Positions 41,234 to 49,539 of a DNA stretch of 63,572 nucleotides are shown here, piece by piece (position 1 is the first letter of the stretch; each line of letters starts with the position of its first letter). The stretch is from positions 1-63,572 of the forward strand of contig PNBE01000158.1 in the NCBI GenBank assembly GCA_003135895.1, written 5' to 3'. The stretch comes from Candidatus Dormiibacterota bacterium. GTDB lineage: Bacteria > Chloroflexota > Dormibacteria > Aeolococcales > Aeolococcaceae. A model generated the notes under the pieces. That model was not told where the DNA came from and did not search any database. It saw only the letters and a program-made list of their open reading frames with translations. Position numbers and translations under genes: made by a program.

Positions 41234-42151
41234 TTATCTGCGTCCGGTGGGATCGCTGCGTGACCGCAGCCAGTCCCCCATGAGGTTGGACGCAAGCACT
41301 GTCAAACTGAGTGCGATACCCGGAAAGAGTGCCAACCACCACGCGGTGGTGAGGTAGTTGCTCCCACCTGCGAGCATGCCACCCCATGACGGCGCGGGCG
41401 GTGGCACGCCGATACCAAGGAAGCTCATCGCGCCCTCGCTGAGAATCGCGGCGCCCAGTTGCAAGGTGGCGAGCACGACCAGCGTGCTCATCACGTTGGG
41501 TATGAGATGACGCCGGATGATCCAGAGCGGACCGGCTCCCATGACCACAGCCATGACCACGAAGTCCTGCTTTTTCAGTCGTAGCACCTCGCTCCGGATG
41601 ACACGCGCGTAGCTCGCCCAACCACCGACGGCGAGGATGATGATGACGTTCTGCTCACTTGCTCCGAAGATCGACGCCAGAACGATCGCAAGGAGAATCG
41701 TCGGAAAGGCCAGTGTCGCATCCGTGAAGCGCATCAGGATGGCGTCGATACGACCACCCAGATACCCTGAGATCATCGCCACGAAGAGCCCGAAAGCACC
41801 GGAGAGCACCACCACCGAGAGACCGACGAGCAGAGAGATACGAGCGCCACCGAGCAAGCGGCTCAGGACATCGCGACCCAGCTCATCAGTGCCCAATGGG
41901 TACGCCCACGTGCCGCCGGCAAAGACGGGCGGTCGCAGGAAGAGCGAGAGGCTGACATGCGTCGTGCTATGCGGGGCGATGAGCGGTCCGATGAGTCCGG
42001 CCAGGATGAAGAGCGCCAGAATCCCGCCGGAGAAATACGGACGGTGCGCGTGCCGGTTGCGATTGCCGTCGCGAGCCAGGTCGACAGGTCGCGCCGCCGC
42101 GTCAGCCGTTGGGGAATCGAGTAAGAGGTCAGCTTGCGGTTGGAGTGCCAC
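41234..42151 (-). CDS. oligopeptide-type ABC permease (OppC/DppC-like)
   Basis: An inner-membrane permease with about six helices. It has the DppC-type TDELGRDVLSRLLGGAR segment and the ATPase-contact EAA loop (VRSEVLRLKKQDFVVMA region). GTG at 42151 gives 305 residues and a normal cytoplasmic N-terminus; an ATG at 42250 is also in frame but would overlap the DppB-like gene by 40 bases. It pairs with the upstream permease to form the channel for the solute delivered by a family 5 binding protein. Confidence 0.85.
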   Translation of the reverse strand: MALQPQADLLLDSPTADAAARPVDLARDGNRNRHAHRPYFSGGILALFILAGLIGPLIAPHSTTHVSLSLFLRPPVFAGGTWAYPLGTDELGRDVLSRLLGGARISLLVGLSVVVLSGAFGLFVAMISGYLGGRIDAILMRFTDATLAFPTILLAIVLASIFGASEQNVIIILAVGGWASYARVIRSEVLRLKKQDFVVMAVVMGAGPLWIIRRHLIPNVMSTLVVLATLQLGAAILSEGAMSFLGIGVPPPAPSWGGMLAGGSNYLTTAWWLALFPGIALSLTVLASNLMGDWLRSRSDPTGRR

Positions 42152-42210
42152 GCCCTGTTCCCACCCCTGCTCTGCCGGCGCGTCCTGCAGGCACTCCGAT
42201 CCATCGGATG

Positions 42211-43134
42211 CTACGCAAAGACTCTCCTCCGCACCCTGGGGTCGAGCCATCCATACGAGAGATCCACGAGGAGATTCATCAGGACGACGATGATGGTGTC
42301 GACCGTGACGACACCCTGGACGACGGTGTAGTCACGAAGATTGATCGCCTGGATAGCCAGGAGTCCCATCCCCGGCCAGCCGAAGAGCGTCTCGATGACC
42401 ACCGAACCGGAGAGCAGGTCCGCGAGCTGAATCCCGGTCAGCGTGATCACGGGCAGGGACATGTTTCTCAGGAGATGTCGCATCAGCACTGACTGCTTCA
42501 CTCCCTTGCTGCGCTCGAAGAGGGTGTAGTCGGCGCGCAGCGCCTCGAGTGTCGCGGACCGGCTCAGGCGAGTGATTGATGCCATGGGGCGGAGGCTCAA
42601 CGCCAGCGCCGGCAGGATGAGGTGGTCCGGACTTCCCGCTCCGAAGGACGGAAGGAGTCGGAGCTTGACCGAGAACACGAGCACGAACACGATGCCCAGC
42701 CAGAACACGGGAACGGATTGTCCAATCAACCCGATGAACCTCGCGACGCCGTCAATCCACGTGCCCGACTTGACCGCAGAGATCGTCCCGAGCGAGACGC
42801 CGACGATTGAGGCAAACGCGAATGCGACCACCGCAAGCTCCGCGGTGTACGGCAACGCGGTCGTCAGCAGCTGGCCGACCGATGTCTGGAAGCCATACGA
42901 GGTGCCGAAGTCGCCGCGAACCAGCTGTGACAGGAAGGTCAGATACTGAACATAGAGAGGGTTTTGCAGTCCGAGGCGATTTGAGATTGCAAGGATGTCA
43001 GCGTGCGTCGCCCCAAGCGGCGCTATCACCCGGGCGGGATTGCCACTGAGACGCACGAGCAGGAAGACGACGGTCACCACCGCCAGGATCACGATCAGAG
43101 ATTGCAACAATCGCTGGAGGGTGTACTTGATCAT
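42211..43134 (-). CDS. oligopeptide-type ABC permease (OppB/DppB-like)
   Basis: A 307-residue permease of the OppB/DppB type: MIKYTLQRLLQSLIVILAVV at the start, then RLGLQNPLYVQYLTFLSQLV, QSVPVFWLGIVFVLVFS, and the EAA-loop region ADYTLFERSKGVKQSVLMRH. The ATG at 43134 is 65 bases after the ThDP gene, in the same direction. It completes a B-C-D cassette that lacks a binding protein and an F-type ATPase locally. Confidence 0.9.
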   Translation of the reverse strand: MIKYTLQRLLQSLIVILAVVTVVFLLVRLSGNPARVIAPLGATHADILAISNRLGLQNPLYVQYLTFLSQLVRGDFGTSYGFQTSVGQLLTTALPYTAELAVVAFAFASIVGVSLGTISAVKSGTWIDGVARFIGLIGQSVPVFWLGIVFVLVFSVKLRLLPSFGAGSPDHLILPALALSLRPMASITRLSRSATLEALRADYTLFERSKGVKQSVLMRHLLRNMSLPVITLTGIQLADLLSGSVVIETLFGWPGMGLLAIQAINLRDYTVVQGVVTVDTIIVVLMNLLVDLSYGWLDPRVRRRVFA

Positions 43135-43199
43135 CCCGCCGACACCGGATCAGGCGCCGCAGCGCGGTGTGTGTCGGGTCGGGGTTCGACGCATCACGG

Positions 43200-45059
43200 T
43201 CACTGCACACCTCCACCCAGCGGCTTGGATCGATCGCCATCCCATCCATATGTGGGTGCAGGCGCATTCAGCGGCGGCAGGTCCCAGGTTCCCGTGGCGG
43301 GCGCCGCATACGAGTACTCGTCGACAAGCACCTCGAGCACGGTCGGCCTCCCGGACGCGAGCGCGGCGGCCACCTGCGGTTTGAGGTCGGATGGCTTTTC
43401 GACGTGGGCGCCCTCGGCGCCCATGGCGCGAGCCATAGCTGCCATGTCAGGCGTGAACGGCTCACCCGTCGACTCGTCGCGGAAGCGTGTGGCCAGCTCG
43501 GAGCCAAAGAATGCGCGCTGCTGAGCGTAGATGGATCCGTATCCCTGGTTGTTCCACACCAGCCAGACAATCGGCAGCCCGTATTCCACCGCCGTGGCAA
43601 CTGCATTGGAGTGCATGAGGAATCCGCCGTCGCCGCAAACGGCGAGCACCGGCCTGTCGGGAGCGGCGAACTTCGCCCCGAGCGCGCCCCCGACGCCGAA
43701 CCCCATGGATGCGAATCCCCAGGACTGCAGCAACTGGCCTCGCGCCGGCACCTTGAGCTGTTGCAGCAGCCAGTTGTGATGAATGCCGACGTCGGCCAGG
43801 ACGATGGAGTCGTCGGGCAGCACCGCTCCCAGGTCGCCGACGAGTCGATCCGGCCTGATGGGAATCGAGTCATCGCGCTGGAAGCCCTCGATGTCGACGG
43901 TCCAGCTGCGCTTCCACTCTCCGGTTGCGGCAACCCACCCCCCATTTCGTTGAGCTGCGGCTTCGCCGCGGTCACCGATCACGGCCAGGACCTGGCGCAG
44001 AAAGACCTTCCCGTCGGCCACGATCCCGAGTTCGGGCGGGTAGTTGCGGCCGATCTCCTGGGGGTCCACGTCGACGTGGATGAGTTTGGTTGGGGGAATG
44101 CTGTAGGTGACCCCCGGGATCCATGAGCTGGTCGCGCGGTCATCGAAGCGCGTGCCGATCGCCAGCAGCACGTCGCAGCTGCGGGCGGCCTGGTTGGCGG
44201 CGAAAGTGCCGTTTCGGCCCGTCGGCCCGAGCGCCAACGGATGGTTTTCGTCGATCGCGCCCTTGCCCAGCGGGGTCGTGATCACGGGAATCTGGAGGAG
44301 CTCCGCGACGGCGGTGAGGTCATCCCGGCCACCGGCGAGGTGGGCGCCATTCCCGGCGACGATGAGCGGTTTCTCGGCGCTCAGCAGCAGTTCGATCGCC
44401 TGCCGCAGGGCGCCTGGCTCAGCCGCCGGCGGGCTGCCGATCGCGCCCCTCCACGTCTCAGCATCCGCAAGCTCAACGTCGGCCTCCTCGACGAAGACGT
44501 TCAGCGGGATGTCGACATGGACGGGTCCCGGGCGGCCGGTGAGCATCAACGCGTAGGCCTGACGCATGATCAGCGGCAGCATCTCGGGCCGTGCCGCCTG
44601 GTAGCTTCGCTTCACGTATGGCCGCATGACCGATGCGAAGTCGCCCTGGAAGTAGCGGCCGGTCTCCTGGAAGGGACCGCGGTTGAACTGCTGGGTTGGG
44701 ACGTTGCCGGTGATCGCCATGAATGCCGACGAGTCCTGGAAGGCGGATGCAACCGCCATCGCGAGGTTGAGCGAACCGGGACCGCAGGACGTGTAGGTCG
44801 CCACCGGTTTGTGGGCGACCCGGTAGTACGCGTCCGCCATGAACCCGGCGATGCGCTCGTCATGCGTTGTGATCGTCGTGATCTCGTCCCTGCGGTCGTA
44901 TGCAGCGTCGAGGAGGCCGATGATCCCGTGACCGCAGACGCCGAACAGGTAGGGCACACGCTGCTTGATCAGGTAATCAACAACGATGTGCGCGCCGCGT
45001 TGGACGGACAAGAGAGTCAGGGCCTCCGGTCGGTTGGTATACGGCTGTGCACCGTGCAT
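43200..45059 (-). CDS. ThDP-dependent enzyme, acetolactate synthase-like (second copy)
   Basis: A protein of about 619 residues. The activating Glu is kept in ITTHDERIAGFMADAYYR, and the cofactor motif runs from GDGGFLMHSNAVATAVEYGL to WNNQGYG. The central domain has IVAGNGAHLAGG. It differs strongly from the 26297 enzyme, so they are not recent duplicates. Like that enzyme it is not a classic glyoxylate carboligase because the Glu is present. ATG at 45059 and TTG at 45080 are both possible starts; no strong ribosome site decides. It should act on a 2-keto acid. Confidence 0.87.
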   Translation of the reverse strand: MHGAQPYTNRPEALTLLSVQRGAHIVVDYLIKQRVPYLFGVCGHGIIGLLDAAYDRRDEITTITTHDERIAGFMADAYYRVAHKPVATYTSCGPGSLNLAMAVASAFQDSSAFMAITGNVPTQQFNRGPFQETGRYFQGDFASVMRPYVKRSYQAARPEMLPLIMRQAYALMLTGRPGPVHVDIPLNVFVEEADVELADAETWRGAIGSPPAAEPGALRQAIELLLSAEKPLIVAGNGAHLAGGRDDLTAVAELLQIPVITTPLGKGAIDENHPLALGPTGRNGTFAANQAARSCDVLLAIGTRFDDRATSSWIPGVTYSIPPTKLIHVDVDPQEIGRNYPPELGIVADGKVFLRQVLAVIGDRGEAAAQRNGGWVAATGEWKRSWTVDIEGFQRDDSIPIRPDRLVGDLGAVLPDDSIVLADVGIHHNWLLQQLKVPARGQLLQSWGFASMGFGVGGALGAKFAAPDRPVLAVCGDGGFLMHSNAVATAVEYGLPIVWLVWNNQGYGSIYAQQRAFFGSELATRFRDESTGEPFTPDMAAMARAMGAEGAHVEKPSDLKPQVAAALASGRPTVLEVLVDEYSYAAPATGTWDLPPLNAPAPTYGWDGDRSKPLGGGVQ

Positions 45060-45134
45060 GCTCGCAGCGTCGAGGGCCAAGTGTCAAGCCCGCGAATGAA
45101 CTGGGAGAGCAAGGCTGACCGGCGGTCCCGGACC

Positions 45135-46238
45135 CTACGAGTCGGCCGTGGCGGAAACCGCGAGACCGAGTTCCGTCGCCACCCGCTGGAGCGATGACCA
45201 GGTCCCGGCGGAGACCTGCACCCCCTCGCGGCGAGCCTCGGCTTCGGAGGCGGAGGCCCGCTCCCCGGGGAGCCGGACCCCCTCGGAGCCCGGCTCCGGC
45301 TCGGCGCTCTTGATGACCGACCGCAGCCGATCCGCGCGATCGCGCATCTCGGCCGGGTCGAGGAAGGCCTTCACATCGAGCACGACGAATGCATGGCCGG
45401 AATTCCACTGATCACTCGACGTGAGGTCTGCGAAGTACGCACTCCCCGGCTGGCGCGTCTTGCTCTCCGCCTGGTGATCCCAGTCGAGCCCCGAGAGTGC
45501 TCCGGCGAGGAGCTCGGTGAAGACCGCGATGCCGAACCCCTTGTGCCCACCGATCGGAACCAGCGCGCCGCCGAGCCGGTAATCGTCCGGATTTGTGGAT
45601 GGCACGCCGTCGGAGTCGACGATCCACCCTTCCGGAACCGGCTCGCCGCGTTCCCGCGCAATGTTGATCCGATTGCCGGCGACGACACTCATCGACGCGT
45701 CGAGGACGAACGGCGCGCCTCGACTCGGCACCGCGTACGCGACCGGGCTGCTGCCAACCACGGCCGTCCTGGAGCCGGGCGCTTTCATGACCCGAGGGGT
45801 CGTGCTGAAAACGATGGCGATCATGTCTGCCTCGGCTGCCAGCAGCGCGTAGTGCCCGGGGGCACCAAGGTGCGACGAGTTCCGGGCAAGCACCGTGGCC
45901 ACGCCGTGGTCCGCTGCCTTCGACATCGCAAGGCGCACAGCTTTTGTCGCCACCACGTGGCCGAGGCCGGCATGTGCTTCCACCGTCGCCGTGCTCGCAG
46001 TTTCACGGACCACCTGAAATTCGGCGCGTGGGTCGATCCCTCCGTCAAGAATCGAGCGGACGTACCGCGGGACGTGTCGCACTCCGTGGGTCACGATCCC
46101 CCGCATCTCGGTGCGGACGAGCGCGTCCGCTGCCATCGTGGCGTCGTCCGGGCTCATGCCGACGGCACCGAATATCGAGCCGATGAAGTCCTGCAGTTCG
46201 CCGGCCCGGACCCTCACAGGATCGTTCGCCTTGCGCAC
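45135..46238 (-). CDS. LDH2/malate dehydrogenase-family oxidoreductase
   Basis: A 367-residue member of the YlbC/LDH2 family of NAD(P)-dependent 2-hydroxyacid dehydrogenases, a fold distinct from classical lactate dehydrogenase. Signatures are ALVRTEMRGIVTHGVRHVPRY with the catalytic His, ARNSSHLGAPGHYA, DASMSVVAGNRI, and VPIGGHKGFGIAVFTELLAG. It interconverts a 2-hydroxyacid (malate, ureidoglycolate, sulfolactate, dioxogulonate) and its keto acid. The start is GTG at 46238 with no ribosome site. A TAAGCT about 10 bases ahead could be a -10 of a leaderless message. It is first in a unit with the ThDP enzyme and permeases. Confidence 0.87.
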   Translation of the reverse strand: MRKANDPVRVRAGELQDFIGSIFGAVGMSPDDATMAADALVRTEMRGIVTHGVRHVPRYVRSILDGGIDPRAEFQVVRETASTATVEAHAGLGHVVATKAVRLAMSKAADHGVATVLARNSSHLGAPGHYALLAAEADMIAIVFSTTPRVMKAPGSRTAVVGSSPVAYAVPSRGAPFVLDASMSVVAGNRINIARERGEPVPEGWIVDSDGVPSTNPDDYRLGGALVPIGGHKGFGIAVFTELLAGALSGLDWDHQAESKTRQPGSAYFADLTSSDQWNSGHAFVVLDVKAFLDPAEMRDRADRLRSVIKSAEPEPGSEGVRLPGERASASEAEARREGVQVSAGTWSSLQRVATELGLAVSATADS

Positions 46239-46332
46239 GCCACTGAGCTTAGTGCACTGCGTGCGAAGCTCCGAGGCTCAGCGGACCCTCGTGAGCTCGG
46301 TCGCGCCGCCACGATTGCATTCGACTCGAAAT

Positions 46333-46348
46333 CGCCCCTTAAGGGGCG
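46333..46348. promoter_or_regulatory. 16-base perfect palindrome upstream of chrB-like gene
   Basis: CGCCCCTTAAGGGGCG is a perfect palindrome 17 bases ahead of a TTGACA box. Its position suggests an operator for the ChrB-like gene or the divergent LDH2 unit. No T-run follows, so a terminator is less likely. Confidence 0.5.
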
Positions 46349-46364
46349 GACACTCCCGTTCTCC

Positions 46365-46394
46365 TTGACACGCAACGTTCCAAGCGGCTAAGTT
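46365..46394 (+). promoter_or_regulatory. predicted promoter of the chrB-like gene
   Basis: TTGACA at 46365-46370 and TAAGTT at 46389-46394 are 18 bases apart. The expected transcription start falls within a few bases of the TTG start codon at 46404, so the message may be leaderless. Confidence 0.5.
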
Positions 46395-46403
46395 CTCTTT
46401 GGG

Positions 46404-47030
46404 TTGTCAATCACTCGTTTCGTGCTGATCGTCTATCGCATGCCCGCGAAGCCGACCTCAGCACGTGTGGCTGTCTGGAGACAGTTGAAGAAGGCAGGAG
46501 CCGTCTACCTGCAGCAGTCCGTCTGCATCTTCCCCGACACGGCGCGGATCCGCAGGGAGCTGCAGCCCATCCTCACCAAGATCGACGCGTCCTCGGGCAG
46601 CTTTCATCTCCTGCCCCTCCGCAGCCTTCCCGCATCCGAGCAGGAAAAGCTGGTGAGGGAGTTCCAGAGTCAGAGCGGCAAGCAGTACCAGGAGATCATC
46701 GAGAACTGCGAGATCAACTTCCAGAAGGAAGTCGAGTTCGAGAGCTTCCGGGGGAACTTCACCTACGAGGAGGCGGAGGAGATACGCATCGAATTCGACA
46801 AGATCGTGCGCTGGTTCGCCACCGTCGCAGAACGGGATTGGTTCGGTGCGTCCAATGCGCTGGAAGCCCGGCAGTGGCTGGACCGATGCGAGAAGCTGCT
46901 CGAGGGATTTGAGGAAAAGGTCTTCCAGGTGCAGTCGGCGGACGACGAGGTCCGGCCACCGCGTTCCTCCGCGCTGCGCCAGCGCGTGCTCACTGGTTCG
47001 GTCAGTCTCCGACGCGAGGAGATCGGCTAA
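46404..47030 (+). CDS. ChrB N-terminal domain protein
   Basis: A 208-residue protein matching the N-terminal domain of ChrB: VLIVYRMPAKPTSARVAVWR, then KKAGAVYLQQSVCIFPD near residues 10-45, and a Glu/Lys-rich helical remainder (FVLIVYRMP start, EIRIEFDKIVRWF later). Full ChrB has a second, C-terminal domain that is missing here, and no chrA transporter is present. In chromate-resistance operons ChrB is a regulator, but stand-alone copies are of unknown role. TTG at 46404 gives the N-terminus expected for the family. Confidence 0.78.
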   Translation: MSITRFVLIVYRMPAKPTSARVAVWRQLKKAGAVYLQQSVCIFPDTARIRRELQPILTKIDASSGSFHLLPLRSLPASEQEKLVREFQSQSGKQYQEIIENCEINFQKEVEFESFRGNFTYEEAEEIRIEFDKIVRWFATVAERDWFGASNALEARQWLDRCEKLLEGFEEKVFQVQSADDEVRPPRSSALRQRVLTGSVSLRREEIG

Positions 47031-47225
47031 GCCGTTCGCCGACGCGGCCTCGTCCTGAGTGCGGCTTCGGCTTGCATCAGCCAGCACACATCGTGGGTCC
47101 AACGCTGGTCGCATTGTTAACGCGCACACGCGCGAGGGCCGGTCGTATTTTTGGCGGCGATGGGTATCATCGGCCGCGTTTCACCGCCCGGCTCAGACCG
47201 CATGTGCGAAGCAAGGAGTAACCAC

Positions 47226-48185
47226 GTGGCCCCATCCAGCAATCCGACGCCACTCACATTGACAGCGCTCCCCGGTGCCGCACAAGCGAAGTTCAGCGAC
47301 ACGCTGGCCATCGACAACGAGCGCCACGTTCTCTACCTGGGCGACAACTGGAGCGGCGGAGTCGACCTGTTCGACATCACGACATCGACCCCCGCGTTCC
47401 TGAAGACTGTCAAGCTCAGAGGACGCATTTATGGGATCGCGGTTGCGAATAACGCAAACAAGGTATTCGCTGGAATGAGCGGCAGCACGCTCGCGGTGAT
47501 CGATATCGCATCGGACCATTCCGTCGCGCTCGTCCACACCGGTGGCGCCGGACACGTCGACCTGCTGGACTACGATTCGACCCACAGACGGCTGTTCGCA
47601 GCCAACCGGCTCGATCGCCTGCTCACCTGGGTCGACGCCGACAGCAACGAGATCATCGGCCGGGTCGAAGGCCTCGGATCGGGGCTCGAACAGCCGCGCT
47701 ACAACCCTGCCGACGGACTCGTCTATCTGACCGACAACAAGGACAATGTCCTCTTCCAGATTGACCCGGAGTCCGCACGTCTCGTGGAGACGTTCGCAAT
47801 CCAGGATGAATGCTTTCCAAACGGCATGGCCATCAATGCCAAGAACAACCAGGCGCTGCTGGTGTCCAGCTACACGGCGCGTCCGCACACCGTGATCTGG
47901 GACCTGAATACGCAAAAGATCGCATCGATCACCGAGGAATCGGGGTGCGGCGACGGCGCCGTCTACGTCCCCTCACTGGACCTGATCTTCCAGGCAGCTT
48001 CGGAGTTCGGTGACGGCCCGGTGATCGGCGTCTTCGGCGGAGATCCAGTGCGCTTCCTGACCAATGTTGCGGCAACGCCGGGCGCGAGCTGGGTCGATTA
48101 CGACACGGCGAATGAGCTGGTGTACGCGCCGAGCATCGTCGATGGCAAGCCGGGACTGTTGAGCTTCAAGGTACCCGGCGTCTGA
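47226..48185 (+). CDS. beta-propeller (YVTN/SMP-30-like) protein
   Basis: A 319-residue all-beta protein with repeated blade-like segments such as TLAVIDIASDHSVALVHTGG, LLTWVDADSNEIIGRVEGLG and VLFQIDPESARLVETFAIQD. It resembles YVTN-repeat or SMP-30-like propellers. No signal peptide is seen with the GTG start at 47226, which has AAGGAG seven bases upstream. A ligand-binding, lactonase or scaffold role is possible. It follows the ChrB-like gene by about 195 bases; the MFS gene downstream is convergent, stops one base apart. Confidence 0.75.
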   Translation: MAPSSNPTPLTLTALPGAAQAKFSDTLAIDNERHVLYLGDNWSGGVDLFDITTSTPAFLKTVKLRGRIYGIAVANNANKVFAGMSGSTLAVIDIASDHSVALVHTGGAGHVDLLDYDSTHRRLFAANRLDRLLTWVDADSNEIIGRVEGLGSGLEQPRYNPADGLVYLTDNKDNVLFQIDPESARLVETFAIQDECFPNGMAINAKNNQALLVSSYTARPHTVIWDLNTQKIASITEESGCGDGAVYVPSLDLIFQAASEFGDGPVIGVFGGDPVRFLTNVAATPGASWVDYDTANELVYAPSIVDGKPGLLSFKVPGV

Positions 48186-48186
48186 A

Positions 48187-49449
48187 TCACCGAGCAGCGG
48201 AACGTCGGTCATCCGGGAGCTCTTCGGGCGGGCGGGCCGCCCGGAAGAGAAAGTAGAGCAGCACGTCGTAGGAGAGCTTCAGCCCGCCACCGATGAAGAA
48301 TGGAAGACTGGCGAGATCAGCCATGCCGATCAACGGCGTGGCGATCAGGGGAGCAGGCGCCGCTGAGAGGGTGCGCGCGATTCCCGTGACGCCTGCGGCC
48401 GCTGAGCGCTCGTTCGGATCGACAACCGCCACCACGTACGACTGGCGAGCAGGGACATCCATCGAGTTGAGGCTGAAACGGGCGAAGAGCACGAGTGCAG
48501 CCAGGGGCAGATTGGGCATGAGTGGCAGCGCGATGAGCAGGATGTTCCCGGGCATGTGGGTGAACACCATGGTTCGAATCAGCCCGATGCGGGCCGCGAG
48601 GCGCGCCGCCACCAACGAGGAGAGGCCGGCCAGCACATTCGCCACGAAGAACAGCACGCCGAGGAGCGCCGGCTGCGCGCCATAGCGGAGCGTGAACCAG
48701 TAGGCGACGAGGCTCTGAGTCACCAGGGCGCCGCCGAACGAATCGAGGCTGAAGAGGCCCGAGAGTCTCAGCACGTTTCCGCGCGAGCGATGCAGGCCGA
48801 GGCGGCCGGCAATCGTGGACCGATCGGCCACCGCGAGCTCGATCGACGGCGACAGCAACCCGAAGCCGACCACCAGCACCAACCCGACGAAGGCGTAGCC
48901 GAGGATCACGGCTCGGTCACTCATCAGCGTCGAAGCCCCGGCAGCACGCAGGCCGCCGACGAGGAGGCCGGCTGCGAGAGAACCAGTGGCTGCGGCGAAG
49001 GATCCGGCGAGGCTGTACCAACCGAAAATTCGCGTCCGTTCGTGGTTCGGCAGGATGTGGCTCAGCGACGCCTGCTCAACCGCCATGAAGGGGCCGACCT
49101 CTCCACCACTCACGCTGATAACGCCGATCGTGGCCGCAACCAGCAGCACCCAGAAGTTGCCTGACAGGGTGAAGACGACGCCCGCGGCGGCCATCAGGGC
49201 GGCCCCGATGCGCAGAACACGGCGCCGCCCGACCGCGTCCGCGTGAGTCGTGAGCCAGAGGCTGATCGCGGCGTCGCCGATGAGGGTCAGGGTCAGCAGC
49301 AATCCAATATGCAGCCCGTCCAGCCCCAGCGCGACGAGGTACAGCACCAGGATCACGGAGAGGAATCCGTACGCGAACATGCGCGCCATACGGGTTGCGA
49401 AGAGCAGCCGGCCGTCGCGACTGAGCACGCTAAGCGGCAGGCGAAGCAT
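48187..49449 (-). CDS. MFS transporter
   Basis: A 12-helix major facilitator of about 420 residues. The N-terminal half has ARMFAYGFLSVILVLYLVAL and motif A as THADAVGRRRVLRIGAAL; the second half has ARLAARIGLIRTMVFTH. ATG at 49449 has GGAGG only three bases upstream; GTG at 49476 is the alternative and would put a palindromic site inside the coding region. The substrate is unknown. Confidence 0.83.
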   Translation of the reverse strand: MLRLPLSVLSRDGRLLFATRMARMFAYGFLSVILVLYLVALGLDGLHIGLLLTLTLIGDAAISLWLTTHADAVGRRRVLRIGAALMAAAGVVFTLSGNFWVLLVAATIGVISVSGGEVGPFMAVEQASLSHILPNHERTRIFGWYSLAGSFAAATGSLAAGLLVGGLRAAGASTLMSDRAVILGYAFVGLVLVVGFGLLSPSIELAVADRSTIAGRLGLHRSRGNVLRLSGLFSLDSFGGALVTQSLVAYWFTLRYGAQPALLGVLFFVANVLAGLSSLVAARLAARIGLIRTMVFTHMPGNILLIALPLMPNLPLAALVLFARFSLNSMDVPARQSYVVAVVDPNERSAAAGVTGIARTLSAAPAPLIATPLIGMADLASLPFFIGGGLKLSYDVLLYFLFRAARPPEELPDDRRSAAR

Positions 49450-49459
49450 CAGCCTCCAA

Positions 49460-49475
49460 TGCAACCACGGTTGCA
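49460..49475. promoter_or_regulatory. inverted repeat ahead of the 48187 MFS gene
   Basis: TGCAACC-AC-GGTTGCA is a perfect 7-base-arm palindrome directly upstream of the ATG at 49449. It is a candidate repressor site, which favours the ATG over the upstream GTG as the real start. Confidence 0.5.
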
Positions 49476-49539
49476 CTGTAGTATGTGTGATCCCGCAGCG
49501 TCAACTGTGCACACCAAAGCTGCATGCCGCAACCAGATC

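Noticed and set aside
43200-45059. Glyoxylate carboligase
   Set aside because: The activating Glu is present (HDERIAG), whereas glyoxylate carboligase has Val at this site; the same holds for the 26297 enzyme.
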